Of a stretch of DNA of 64,000 nt, positions 1-10,100 are shown one piece after another; the stretch's first letter is position 1; every line of letters starts with the position of its first letter. The DNA lies in contig NZ_LT629758.1 of NCBI RefSeq assembly GCF_900104725.1, forward strand, positions 5,160,501 through 5,224,500. The letters run 5' to 3'. The position numbers were made by a program, and so were the translations under genes. Origin of the DNA: Actinoplanes derwentensis. GTDB taxonomy: Bacteria; Actinomycetota; Actinomycetes; Mycobacteriales; Micromonosporaceae. The notes below the pieces were generated by a model. It had not been told where the DNA came from and ran no database searches. It saw only the letters and a list, made by a program, of their open reading frames with translations.

Positions 1-132
1 GAACAGGCGCCGAAAACGTCTACGGAAATCAAAACTGCAACGAGAAGAACGTACCACATCATCGCCTCGATGCCGGCGACCAGAGGGCAGATTAGGTACT
101 CGGCGGCTGACCGGCTACGGTTGGCGTACCGA

Positions 133-206
133 CGCGGGGTGGAGCAGCTCGGTAGCTCGCTGGGCTCATAACCCAGAGGTCGCAGGTTCAAATCCTGTCC
201 CCGCTA
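133..206 (+). tRNA. tRNA-fMet (initiator, anticodon CAT)
   Basis: Cloverleaf with anticodon CAT in the loop CTCATAA. Three G-C pairs (GGG/CCC) lie next to the anticodon loop, and the first base C faces T at position 72 so the top acceptor pair is unpaired. Both are hallmarks of bacterial initiator tRNA. The T-loop is GGTTCAAATCC. The 3' CCA is not encoded; the sequence after the discriminator A is CTA. No integrase gene is visible beside it, although the next 1.9 kb is accessory in character. Confidence 0.95.
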
Positions 207-260
207 CTAGCAAGTAGTGCCGGTCAGAACGCGGTTCGTCTTCATGGCGGACCGCGTTTT

Positions 261-1406
261 CTATCTCTGTTCGGGCATAGTCCGGGCACTCTCGAACGCC
301 TCCACCACCTCCTGCGATCTCGCGGCCGGATCGACGTCGAGCACGATCCGGCGCGACCAGTCGAGCGCGGCCTCGTGCCTGACCTTCACCGGCGGCACGA
401 TGGCCCGCACCGACGAGATCAGCGGCGGAACCCCGGTTAGGACGAACACTGTCGCCTGCGCCGGCTGCCAGCCGAAGCTCGCGGCCAACGACTTCCCAAG
501 CCGGCCCAGACGGTCCAGCCCGCCGTTGGCTGAGCTCACTGATTCCGGCACGGAGATCGACCAGTACGACGTCAGCACCGACCCGGGTCGCCAGTTTGGA
601 CAGGGCCGTGCCGAGAACGTAGGGATCCCGATCGGAGGTGAGGAGGTCGACCGGCTCGATGCGGGGTGGCGTCAGAAGGCCTTGGCGACGGCGCGCGGGC
701 ATGATGAGGATCCGGTCCAGCTCTTGATTCGCGAGGAACTTGGCGCCGAGGTCGATCGCCTCGTTGTACTCGTCATCGACGCTTCCATGCACCAATGCCA
801 GGAAGTCTTCATAGGCGAAGTCCATGCGCATGCCCTGCGCGCGTCCACCATCCAGGTGATGCCGGGTGCCTCCAGATCGCCGTCCACGAGCAGAACCCGG
901 CGTCCGCTCTCGCTGAGCCTTCGAGCCACGGCCACACAGTGCAGGGTCCGCCCGACTCCGCCTTTGAACGAATGGAAGACGCAGATGTCCAGGCCCTCGG
1001 GGAGACTCTCGGTGGGAGCGGGCAGTGCGCGTCCGATGTCAGCCGTGACTAGTCGATCCCTCCAGCGAGGTGTTCGTACCTCACGCGGTTGCTCACTGGT
1101 GGGCTCGATCGTCACGGTGAGAACGCGTTCTCTGTCGGACCGATCGAGCACGAGGGCTTCGAGGGACTGGTCGGCAGTCAGAGGACCGAACGCCTGCCGA
1201 AGCCAGGCCCATACCGCGGCATCTTCCGTGCCGGGCAGAACGAGGATGCGTACCGAGTCCCAGTAGGCACTGACCTCCGTCAGCCACGACGGCCATACCT
1301 TCATCCCTGCCAGCGTGGCGAAATGCTGCTCCACGTCGAGCCATGTGAAGAGATGGTCGGGTGCGGGGGCAGCGTCACGACAGTCCCGTCGGAGGTCATC
1401 GTCCAA
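261..1406 (-). pseudogene. KGGVGR-motif variant P-loop ATPase, frameshifted
   Basis: The N-terminal part (1406 down to about 840) reads well. About 100 residues of variable N-terminal region are followed by a deviant Walker A segment FHSFKGGVGRTLH and then VLLVDGDLEAPG, the ParA/MinD-like fold called the KGGVGR variant AAA ATPase. Near 835-845, in a GCGCGC run, the frame changes; the continuation (MRMDFAYEDFLALVHGS, then GADVVLVDLRAGISELS) is in another frame. Near 525-545 it changes again, and the tail (QATVFVLTGVPPL to TMPEQR) ends at 261. Two separate shifts argue for decay rather than programmed frameshifting. The start overlaps the end of the upstream gene by 11 bases, so the two formed one operon. 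In intact relatives such ATPases sit with effector-like partners; a conflict role here is inference. Sequencing error cannot be excluded. Confidence 0.6.
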
Positions 1407-2088
1407 GTTCCTTCCGGCACCATTCGATCAACGAGTCCAACCCTGCCACGAATGCCTTCTCCGTTGTAGGAGAAAGGCGGGCACCATATCGCCAGGCCTC
1501 GTGGACCTGGCTCGGCGCGAGCCGTTGAAATGCCGAGTCCCTCGTCTCGCACGGACTGATGCCTCGTGTCTCGGCTGGCGAGAGCCGCAACTCCAGCGCG
1601 AGCGCACGAAGATCATGGCTCCGCAGACGGTCGGGCAACTGGGCAGTCGAACGAGCACTCATACGGGTGAGGATCGCGGCTTTGAGACCGCACTCGACCG
1701 CATAGAACCGAAGCAGGTAGAAGCCAGCGTTATCGCCATGTCGGCCGGACTGGCAGAGCAGGTGAAAACTTCCCCGAAACGCCGACGTCGACTGACACCG
1801 TGGGATTCTACCGTAGCCCACAGTGATCAGTTCACAGTGGATTACGGCTGTACCCCGCTCAGGGCAGCGAGCCCGAATGTGCTGGATCCGGTAACGGCCC
1901 TGGCTGGCGATGTCGACGGCGCGGTTCAGGGCCTCGGCGAAACGGTCGTCGATCGCCACGGATTCGTCGTCGCCGACCCGGCCGACAGTGCCCTCGGTGC
2001 GGAGGCTTTCCGGCAGATGCTCCGAGCCAGGGTGCTGGGGTTGATCGACGTGGGACGAAGACACTGTGGAGGCGGTGGTGGCAGACAA
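1396..2088 (-). CDS. HEPN-like hypothetical protein partnered with KGGVGR ATPase
   Basis: A 230-residue protein I cannot assign firmly. The N-terminal 90 residues form a compact alpha/beta-looking domain. The C-terminal half is helical, with motifs such as FYLLRFYAVECGLKAAIL, HDLRALALELRL and VHEAWRYGARL, and ends in LIEWCRKELGR. That pattern (nucleotidyl/effector-associated helical bundle with a conserved E..LKA turn) resembles HEPN-type domains, but I see no clear RX4-6H catalytic motif. The start used is TTG; a GTG at 2064 is an alternative. It overlaps the downstream ATPase gene, so co-translation is likely. The divergent neighbour is a secreted glycosidase 102 bases away. Confidence 0.5.
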   Translation of the reverse strand: MSATTASTVSSSHVDQPQHPGSEHLPESLRTEGTVGRVGDDESVAIDDRFAEALNRAVDIASQGRYRIQHIRARCPERGTAVIHCELITVGYGRIPRCQSTSAFRGSFHLLCQSGRHGDNAGFYLLRFYAVECGLKAAILTRMSARSTAQLPDRLRSHDLRALALELRLSPAETRGISPCETRDSAFQRLAPSQVHEAWRYGARLSPTTEKAFVAGLDSLIEWCRKELGR

Positions 2089-2105
2089 GTTCTTGACGCG
2101 GGGGC

Positions 2106-2119
2106 TGTGAGCGCTAACA
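2106..2119. promoter_or_regulatory. LacI-type operator candidate upstream of tandem GH43 gene
   Basis: TGTGAGCGCTAACA is a 14-bp palindrome with one mismatched pair and a central GCGC. It lies 71 bases before the glycosidase ATG. The core AGCGCTAAC is shared with the perfect palindrome GTTAGCGCTAAC in front of the GH43-AbfB gene at 25717. Central CG palindromes of this kind are typical LacI-family sites; the regulator is not in the window. Confidence 0.5.
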
Positions 2120-2190
2120 CTCTGGCAACACCCCCGTTACGCGCCACCGGTCGGGGACGGTGTGCGCGGTCGTCCTCGGCTGGGAGAACC

Positions 2191-5100
2191 ATGCAGATGA
2201 GCAGGCGTCTCGGGCGCCGCAGAACCTTAGTGTTGACACCCCTCACCGCGCTGGCCATGTTGGCCGGCACCTTGACCGCACCCCTGACCGCGGCCGCCGC
2301 CGATGACGGGCTGGTCCTCTGGTACAAACTGGACGAGTCGTCCGGGGCCGTGGCCAAGGACTCGTCCGGCAACGGGCGGGACGGCACCGTCGCCGGCACC
2401 CCCACCTGGGCAGGTGGGCTGGGGCTGAACGGCACCGACACCTACGTGAAAGCGCCGGATGACCTGCTGAAATCGCTTGACGCGATAAGCGTGAGTTTCG
2501 ACGTCAACATCGACGCTTCGCAGGCCACGCCGTACTTCCTCTACGGCTTCGGCAACACCGACACGGCTACCGGATACGGCAACGGCTACCTGTTCGCGAC
2601 CGGCAACGGCTTCCGGAACGCGATCTCGACGGGCAACTGGTCGGGTGAGCAGAACACCCGCCCAGCGGACGGCCACAACCTGGCCCGCGGCACGTGGAAG
2701 ACGGTCACCTACACGCAGTCCGGCACCACCGGCACGCTCTACGAGGACGGCGTCGCGGTGGCCACCAACACCGCGATCAGTGTCCTGCCGAGCGCGATCG
2801 GCAGCGGTTCGACGACCGCGAACTACTTCGGCAAGTCGAACTACACCGGTGACCGGCTGTTGAAGGGCCGGCTGCGGGACGTCCGCGTCTACGACCGGGC
2901 GCTGTCCGGCGGTGAGGTCGAACAGCTGGCCGCGAACACGAACGAAGCGGCCGTCGAAGCCGACGTGGCGGCACTCGACCTGGGCGACGTCAGTGCGCTC
3001 ACCGCTGATCTGAAACTGCCGGCTGCCGGGACGTACGGCTCGAGTGTCACCTGGCGCAGCAGCGACGGTGACGTGATCAGCGACGCCGGGAAGGTCTTCC
3101 GGCCGGCGGCGGGCGAGCCGGACGCGCACGCCACGCTGACCGCGACGCTGGCCCGCGGCGGCCGAACCGGCACCAAGACCTTCGAGGTGACGGTCAAGGC
3201 GGCCTTCGACGACGCGGCCAATGCGGAGGCCGCGGTCAAGGCGTTGACGATCAACAACCTTGCGGACGTACGCGGAAACCTGGCCCTGCCGCAAGCGGCG
3301 ACGTGGGTTTCGAGTGAGCCGTCGACGATCAGCAACACCGGTGAGGTGCACCGCCCGGCCCACGGCGAGGAGGCGAGAACGGTCACGCTGACGGCCACGG
3401 TCACCTACGGCACGGCCAGCGCGAGCCGTGACTTCACCGCCGTCGTCCCGCCGCTGCCGAAGCAGGAGCCGTATCAGGGCTACCTGTTCAGCTACTTCAC
3501 CGGCGAGGGTTACGCGAACGGTGAGCAGGTCTACAACGCGCTCAGCAACGGCAACGACCCGCTGAGCTGGCGCGAGATCAACAACGGCAACCCGGTGCTG
3601 ACGTCGACGAAGGGCACCGAGGGTCTGCGGGATCCGTTCATCATCCGGTCGCCGGAGGGCGACAAGTTCTACCAGATCGCCACCGACCTGAAGATCTACG
3701 GCAACGGGGACTGGGACGCGTCACAGCGCTCCGGCAGCAAGTCGATCATGGTGTGGGAGTCCACCGACCTGGTCAACTGGACCGATCAGCGCCTGGTCAA
3801 GGTCTCCCCGGACACGGCCGGCAACACCTGGGCGCCGGAGGCGTTCTACGACAAGAACATCGGCGCGTACGTGGTCTTCTGGGCGTCGAAGCTCTACGCC
3901 GCGTCGGATCCGAACCACACCGGCAGTTCCTACAACCGGATGATGTACGCCACCACCCGCGACTTCCGGACCTTCAGTGAGCCGAAGGTGTGGAAGGACC
4001 CCGGCTACTCGGTGATCGACTCCACGATCGTCGAGCACGACGGGGTCTACCACCGGATCACCAAGGACGAGCGGAACAACTCGTCGGACTCGCCGTGCAG
4101 CAAGTTCCTGATCCAGGAGAAGGCCACCGACCTGCTCGACCTGAACTGGAGCCTGGAAGCCGAGTGCATCGGCTCGGGTGCTCTCGCTCGTGGTGAGGGT
4201 CCGCTGGTCTTCAAGTCGAACACCCAGGACAAGTGGTACCTGTTCATCGACGAGTACGGCGGCCGGGGCTACGTCCCGTTCTCGACGACCGACCTGGACT
4301 CGGGTGTCTGGACTCCGGAGCCCACCTACAGCCTGCCGTCGCGTCCGCGGCACGGCACGGTGCTGCCGGTGACGGCCGCCGAGTACCAGCGGATCTCCGC
4401 GAAGTACGAGGAGCCGCCCACTCCGGCGCAGGGCCTGCGGCTGCGGTACCAGTTCGACGAGACCAGCGGCACGGTCGTCCGGGACACCTCCGGCAACGAC
4501 TTCAACGGCACCTACGTGAACACGCCCGCGTGGGGCACCGGGGTCCAGGACGGCTCGTTCAAGATGTCCGGTGGGAACTACGCGACCATCCCGAACGGGG
4601 TGCTCAAAGGCGCGAACGCGGTGACGGTCTCGGTGTGGGCCAAGTGGACCGCGTCCACCACGGTCAACCAGTGGATCTACAGTCTCGGGCCGGACAGCAA
4701 CAAGTACCTGTTCACCGGGCCGCGCAACGGCAGCAACGTGCTGTTCTCGGCGATCACCGCCGGGTCGTGGCAGGCCGAGTCGAAGCTGTCGCACAGCGCC
4801 GCCCTGCCGGGTGGGAGCTGGCAGCACATCGCGGTCACCGTGGACGGGGCGAACGCGGCGATGTACCTGAACGGGACGAAGATCGCGAGCGCGGCGGGGG
4901 TGACGGTCAAGCCCTCCGATCTGTATGACGCATCGAAGTCCTACAGCGGTTACATCGGTCGCAGCCTTTATGCGGCGGATCCGTACTACGCCGGTGAGGT
5001 CGACGACTTCCGGATCTACGACACGGCTCTGCCCGCCACCGAGATTCTGGAGCTTGCCGGGCGTACGACATCAATCGGTGGGGTTGCTCTCGAGGCTCTC

Positions 5101-7065
5101 AAGGCGGAAGCGATCATCGACGACACCGCGGGCACGGTGAAACTGCCGGTCCAGCCCGGAAGCGATGTCACGAAGCTGGCGCCGGAGTTCACCCTGGCCA
5201 AGGGCTCGGCGATCAACCCGGCCTCCGGAACCGTGCGGGACTTCAGCAAGCCGGTGACGTACGAGGTCACCGGCACCGACGGCGCGAAACGGACCTGGAC
5301 CGTCAGCGCCCTGGTGATGAAGAGCCCGATCCTTCCCGGACTCAACGCGGACCCGAACATCTCGGTCTTCGGGGACACGTTCTGGATCCACGCCACCACC
5401 GACGGGTTCGACGGCTGGTCCGGTACGCAATTCCACGCCTGGTCGTCGAAAGATCTCGTCAACTGGACCGACCACGGAGTGATCCTGGACCTCGGGCCGG
5501 ACGTGACGTGGGCCGACAACAGCGCGTGGGCGCCGACGATCGCCGCCAAGAACGGCAAGTACTACTTCTACTTCTCGGGTGGCCTGGCCAGTGGGAACAC
5601 CGGCAAGCACCTCGGTGTGGCGGTGGCCGACTCCCCCGCCGGGCCGTTCACCGACCTGGGCCGCCCACTGGTCCCGGCCGGCACCTACAGCGGGCAGATG
5701 ATCGACCCGGCGGTGTTCACCGACGACGACGGGAAGTCCTACCTGTACTGGGGTAACGGCAACTCGTACCAGGTCCCGCTGAACGACGACATGATCAGTT
5801 TCGACCCGGCGCTGGTGAAGACGTACAAGCCCACGAACTACAACGAGGGCAGCTTCGTCATCAAGCGGAACGGCGTCTACTACTTCATGTGGTCGGAGAA
5901 CGACACCCGCAGTGCCGACTATCGGGTGGCGTACGCGACCGGCACGTCCCCGCTCGGGCCGTGGAGCGACCGGGTCGGCGTCATCCTGCAGAAGGACGCG
6001 TCGCTGGGCATCCTCGGCACCGGTCACCACTCGGTGGTCCAGGTCCCGGGCACTTCCTCCAGCAGCCAGGACTGGTACATCGCCTACCACCGGTTCGCGA
6101 TTCCCGGCGGCGACGGCACGCACCGGGAGACCACGATCGACCGCCTGGAGTTCGCCGCCGACGGCTCGATCAAGCCGGTCGTGCCGACCCTGGAGAGCAT
6201 CGACCCGGTGACGATCGTGTCAGCGGGACCGGACGCCGGCGGCACTGAGGGCAGTTCCATCGCCCTGAACGGAACCGTCTCCAACACCGCCAACCGGGCC
6301 ACCTGGACGGTCAGTGGGGCCGGCTGCGTGATCACCGATCCGCACGCCGCGAAGACCACGCTGACCTGCGCCGACAATGGGACCTACACGGTCACGCTGA
6401 CGGCCGGGCGCAGCACGGACTCGGCGACGATCACGGTCGTCAACGCGGCGCCGGCGGTCACCGTGCCGGGCGGCGGGCACCCCGCCCCGAACGCACCGGT
6501 CGCGATCAAGACCGAGATCGTGCACCGGCTTCCGGTACGCGACGCCGGCCGCGACGTGCTCACCTGCACGGCCACCTGGGGCGACGGCGGCACCTCGAAC
6601 GGGACGGTCACCGCCGGGGTGTGCACGGTCAAGCACAAGTACACGGCTCCGGGACTCTACCGGCCGTCGGTGACCGTGCGTGACGACGACGGCGCCTCGG
6701 CGCGCGGTGTGCTGCCGTTCGTGGCGGTCTACCAGCCGAAGGCCCGGTACCTGGCGGGCAGCGGCTGGACCGGGAAGACGGACTTCGCGTTCGTGGCCAA
6801 GGCCGGGATCAAGACGCCCGGAAAGGTGTGGATCCGGCTGCCGGACGGCCGGGTGTTCGACTCCACCGGCATCACGTCGGCGCTGCTGATCGGACCGGTG
6901 GCGACTGCCGTCGGGCCCGGCACGATCGACGGCACCGCTGGCTACCGGTTCCAGGTCAGTGTGCTGAAGCAGGGCGTGCTGATCAAGGTGTGGCACGCGA
7001 AGAGCGGCAAGCTCGTGCACCAGGTCCGGGCGAAACGCCTGGACGGCGGCGGCGTCGTCGCCTGA
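2191..7065 (+). CDS. Secreted multidomain tandem GH43 glycosidase
   Basis: A 1624-residue exported enzyme. The ATG follows GGGAG by a few bases and starts a clear Sec signal (Arg-rich, hydrophobic, TAAAA cut near residue 36); upstream in-frame sequence lacks coding character. Domains in order: LamG/concanavalin-like (about 38-250), two bacterial Ig-like repeats (about 250-420), a first GH43 five-blade propeller (about 425-740; EGLRDPFII, NTWAPEAFYD), a second LamG (about 745-955), a short Ig-like linker, a second GH43 (about 1044-1335; GLNADPNI, MIDPAVFTDDDG, YNEGSFVIK with the expected Asp/Asp/Glu set), two PKD-like domains and a basic C-terminal module of about 110 residues. GH43 enzymes are arabinofuranosidases, xylosidases or galactanases; side-chain arabinan or arabinogalactan is the likely substrate. 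A hairpin and then a GH30 gene follow. Confidence 0.9.
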   Translation: MQMSRRLGRRRTLVLTPLTALAMLAGTLTAPLTAAAADDGLVLWYKLDESSGAVAKDSSGNGRDGTVAGTPTWAGGLGLNGTDTYVKAPDDLLKSLDAISVSFDVNIDASQATPYFLYGFGNTDTATGYGNGYLFATGNGFRNAISTGNWSGEQNTRPADGHNLARGTWKTVTYTQSGTTGTLYEDGVAVATNTAISVLPSAIGSGSTTANYFGKSNYTGDRLLKGRLRDVRVYDRALSGGEVEQLAANTNEAAVEADVAALDLGDVSALTADLKLPAAGTYGSSVTWRSSDGDVISDAGKVFRPAAGEPDAHATLTATLARGGRTGTKTFEVTVKAAFDDAANAEAAVKALTINNLADVRGNLALPQAATWVSSEPSTISNTGEVHRPAHGEEARTVTLTATVTYGTASASRDFTAVVPPLPKQEPYQGYLFSYFTGEGYANGEQVYNALSNGNDPLSWREINNGNPVLTSTKGTEGLRDPFIIRSPEGDKFYQIATDLKIYGNGDWDASQRSGSKSIMVWESTDLVNWTDQRLVKVSPDTAGNTWAPEAFYDKNIGAYVVFWASKLYAASDPNHTGSSYNRMMYATTRDFRTFSEPKVWKDPGYSVIDSTIVEHDGVYHRITKDERNNSSDSPCSKFLIQEKATDLLDLNWSLEAECIGSGALARGEGPLVFKSNTQDKWYLFIDEYGGRGYVPFSTTDLDSGVWTPEPTYSLPSRPRHGTVLPVTAAEYQRISAKYEEPPTPAQGLRLRYQFDETSGTVVRDTSGNDFNGTYVNTPAWGTGVQDGSFKMSGGNYATIPNGVLKGANAVTVSVWAKWTASTTVNQWIYSLGPDSNKYLFTGPRNGSNVLFSAITAGSWQAESKLSHSAALPGGSWQHIAVTVDGANAAMYLNGTKIASAAGVTVKPSDLYDASKSYSGYIGRSLYAADPYYAGEVDDFRIYDTALPATEILELAGRTTSIGGVALEALKAEAIIDDTAGTVKLPVQPGSDVTKLAPEFTLAKGSAINPASGTVRDFSKPVTYEVTGTDGAKRTWTVSALVMKSPILPGLNADPNISVFGDTFWIHATTDGFDGWSGTQFHAWSSKDLVNWTDHGVILDLGPDVTWADNSAWAPTIAAKNGKYYFYFSGGLASGNTGKHLGVAVADSPAGPFTDLGRPLVPAGTYSGQMIDPAVFTDDDGKSYLYWGNGNSYQVPLNDDMISFDPALVKTYKPTNYNEGSFVIKRNGVYYFMWSENDTRSADYRVAYATGTSPLGPWSDRVGVILQKDASLGILGTGHHSVVQVPGTSSSSQDWYIAYHRFAIPGGDGTHRETTIDRLEFAADGSIKPVVPTLESIDPVTIVSAGPDAGGTEGSSIALNGTVSNTANRATWTVSGAGCVITDPHAAKTTLTCADNGTYTVTLTAGRSTDSATITVVNAAPAVTVPGGGHPAPNAPVAIKTEIVHRLPVRDAGRDVLTCTATWGDGGTSNGTVTAGVCTVKHKYTAPGLYRPSVTVRDDDGASARGVLPFVAVYQPKARYLAGSGWTGKTDFAFVAKAGIKTPGKVWIRLPDGRVFDSTGITSALLIGPVATAVGPGTIDGTAGYRFQVSVLKQGVLIKVWHAKSGKLVHQVRAKRLDGGGVVA

Positions 7066-7069
7066 TTCC

Positions 7070-7109
7070 AGTGGATGTCAACGGGGGGCGACCCTCGTTG
7101 ACATCCACT
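7070..7109 (+). terminator. Perfect 14-bp hairpin after tandem GH43 gene
   Basis: AGTGGATGTCAACG pairs with CGTTGACATCCACT across a 12-base loop, starting five bases after the stop codon. There is no T-run, as is usual for actinomycete terminators. It separates the GH43 gene from the GH30 gene, so the latter needs its own promoter. Confidence 0.7.
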
Positions 7110-7116
7110 TCGCTAA

Positions 7117-7132
7117 ATGTTTACGTAAACAT
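7117..7132. promoter_or_regulatory. LacI-type operator candidate upstream of GH30 gene
   Basis: ATGTTTACGTAAACAT is a perfect 16-bp palindrome with a central CG, 25 bases before the GH30 start codon. Its outer TGTT/AACA arms match the other two sugar-gene palindromes at 2106 and 25690, but the core differs (TACGTA against AGCGCT). A repressor bound here would block transcription. Confidence 0.65.
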
Positions 7133-7157
7133 CCGTCCTCAGATGCAAGGGACTTCG

Positions 7158-10100
7158 ATGAAGTTACGAGCTCTGCTCGCGACGGCGGCCCTCGCCGTCA
7201 CGGGTCTCGCGGCCCCCACGGCAGCCACCGCCGCGGCCGCGACCACCACGATCACCATCGACCCGACGTACCGCGGGCCGGAGTGGGAGGGCTGGGGCAC
7301 CAGCCTCGCCTGGCTCTCGCACGCCACCGGCGGCTACCCCGACGAGATCCGTAACCGGCTCGCCGACCTGCTCTTCAGCGACGACGGGCTGAACCTCAAC
7401 ATCGCCCGCTACAACATCGGCGGCGGCAACGCCCCGACCGTGCGCTCCTACCTGCGGCCCGGCGGCGACGTCCCCGGCTGGTGGCAGGCGCCCGCGGACT
7501 ACACGCCGGCCGACAAGGACTGGTGGGACCCGGAGAACCCGGCGCACTGGAACTGGGACGCCGACGCGAACCAGCGCTGGTGGGTGGACCGGATCAAGAG
7601 CGACGTGGACCACTGGGAGACGTTCAGTAACTCGCCGCCCTGGTTCCAGACCGTCAGCGGCTACGTGAGCGGCGGTTTCGACCCGACCACCGAGCAGATC
7701 CGGCCGGAGACCCTCGACGACTTCGCGACCTATCTGGTGCGGGTGACCGAGTACCTGGAGCAGCAGCACGGCATCACGGTAGACACCATCGAACCCCTCA
7801 ACGAACCCAACACCAACTACTGGCGTACGACGCTCGGGGCCGACGGGCAGCCCACCGGTGGCCGGCAGGAGGGCGCCCACGCCGGGCCCGCACTGCAGGC
7901 CGCGGTGATCGAGGCACTGACCGAGGTCGCGCCGGACCGGGCCATCGCGGCGCCCGACGAGACCAACCCGGGAACGCTCGTCACCAACTGGTACGGCTAC
8001 ACCCAGGCCGCCCGGGACGCGGTCGACCGGATCAACGTGCACACGTACGGCACCGGGCGGCGCACCAGCGTGCGCGACATCGCCAAGGCCGAGCAGAAGC
8101 CGCTGTGGATGAGCGAGATCGAGGGCAGCTGGGGCAAGGACTTCACCAGCATGGACTCGGGCCTCGGGATGGCCCAGCGGATCATCGACGACCTGCGGGA
8201 ACTGGAGCCGTCGGCGTGGGTGCTGTGGCAGCCGGTCGAGGACGCCAAGAACATGATCGCCGAGGGCAACCTGCAGTGGGGGTCGATTCACGTCCCCTTC
8301 GACTGCGTCAAGACGGACACGCTGCAGACATGTCCGGTCCAGACCAACACCAAGTACGACACGATCCGGAACTTCACCCACTACGTTCGCCCCGGCGATC
8401 ACCTGGTGAAAGTCGACGGGACCCGGAGCATCGCGGCGGTCTCCGCCACCGGCGCTACCGTCGTGCACACCAACCCGGCGACCACCGACGAGAGCGTAAC
8501 GCTCGACCTGTCGCGATTTGATGCGACGAGAACCGCGTCGGTGACTCCGGTGATCACCAGTGCTGACGGAAAACTGGTCCCCGGTACTCCGGTGCGGCTG
8601 AGGGGCAAGAAGGCCACGCTGACCGTTCCCGGACAGTCGGTGACCACCTTCCTGGTCAGCGGCGTGACCGACCCCGGCGCCACCCACCTGGCCGCCGACC
8701 ACACCTACCGCCTCGAAGGCGTGGCCAGCGGGCGCTCGCTGACCCCGGCCGGCACCGGCGTGGCGATCCGCACCAACAGCACCACCGCCGCCGACCAGTT
8801 GTGGACCGTGCAGCCGGCCGGCTCCGACCGGTACCAGGTGATCAACGCGGCGAGCGGGCAGCGGCTCGCGGTCCGCGACGGGGAGGCCGTCACGGAGACG
8901 GCCGGTGCCGTCGACGACGGGGCCCGGTGGGTCTTCTCGACCACCGGCGACGGCACGTACACACTGGTCAACCTCGGGGGCCGGCGGCTGCTGGACGTCA
9001 ACGGGGAAGCCACCGCGGACGGCTCGCCGGTCGGCACCTATCTGCCCACCTCGGCCGCGAACCAGCGATGGACGCTCAAGGACGAGACGGTGGGGCGTAC
9101 CGAAACCGCTCTCGCCCACACCGAACCCGGCCTGGCACCCGCGCTCCCGGCGACCGTGACCACTGTTCTGCCCAGCGGCGAACGCCGCGCCCTGCCGGTC
9201 ACCTGGACCCGGCCGGCTGCGTCGAAGTGGCGCAAGCCGGGCACCGTGCTGGTGCGCGGTACCGCGACCGGGGTGCTGGGACAGGCCGTCCCGGCCACCG
9301 CGAAGGTGACCGTCGACGTCTTCACCACGACCGTCCCCGGCCGGGCCAAGACCTGGCCCGGCGGGCAGCCGGAACTCCCCGCCACGGTGACCGCTCTCGG
9401 ACGCCACGGCGGTGAGGCCACCGTGCCGGTCGTCTGGCAGCGCACCGAATATCCGGCGCTGGGCGTGGTCCCGGTGTCCGGAACCGCCACCGTGGTTCCC
9501 GGTCGGACCCTCCCGGCTACCGCGCGCGTTCAGGTCACCGAGCCGTCCGAAGGCCTCGCCGACGGGGTCGCGGTGACCGCGTCGTTCACCGAGGGCGGCT
9601 ACTCGACGGCCGGTCTCACCAACGGCAACCTCACCGACAAGGCCTGGTCGAACTGGAAGGGATCCGGTCGCAACCCGGCCGAGACGCTCACCGCGACCCT
9701 GCCCGAGGGGTCGTCGGCCGGGCGGGCGGTGCTGCACTTCTACCGGGACAACGCGTCCGGGGGTGGCATCGCCACGACCGTGCAGGCCGGGGTGCCGTCC
9801 GCCGCCGGGTGCGAGCTGACCGGGTCGCCGATCACGGTCACCTCGACCGTCGTCGACATCTCCCTGGCCGCGCCGGCCGGAACGTTCTGTCTGCGGCTCA
9901 CGCCGACGCCGGACGGGTACCTGACCGTGTCCGAGCTTCAGGTCTACGCCCAGGCGCCCGGGGTCGGCACCGACGCCACCGCCGCGGCGATCCTGGTCGA
10001 CGGCAAGCCGATCCGGGGCTTCGACCCGGCGGTCCACACCTACCGGGTGCGGCACAGCGGGCGGGCGGTGGTCACGGCGACCGCGACCGACCCGTACGCC

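Noticed and set aside
166..260. Frame ending in AGTGFEPATSGL opposite the tRNA
   Set aside because: This peptide is the standard false translation of the reverse strand of a tRNA gene; it belongs to no protein.
217..1469. Long plus-strand frames over the ATPase remnant
   Set aside because: They mirror the minus-strand coding sequence in a GC-rich region and show no domain or signal features, whereas the minus strand has KGGVGRT and partner overlap.
1315..2190. 292-codon upstream extension of the tandem GH43 frame
   Set aside because: It overlaps the minus-strand accessory genes, contains the operator, and lacks a signal peptide; the ATG at 2191 has an RBS and a signal peptide.
133..2190. 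tRNA-fMet as an integration site of an island
   Set aside because: No integrase, no second copy of the tRNA 3' end and no excisionase were found in the window.
7164..10055. 963-codon minus-strand frame opposite the GH30 gene
   Set aside because: Arg/Gly/His/Val-rich composition without motifs; an antisense shadow caused by high third-position GC.
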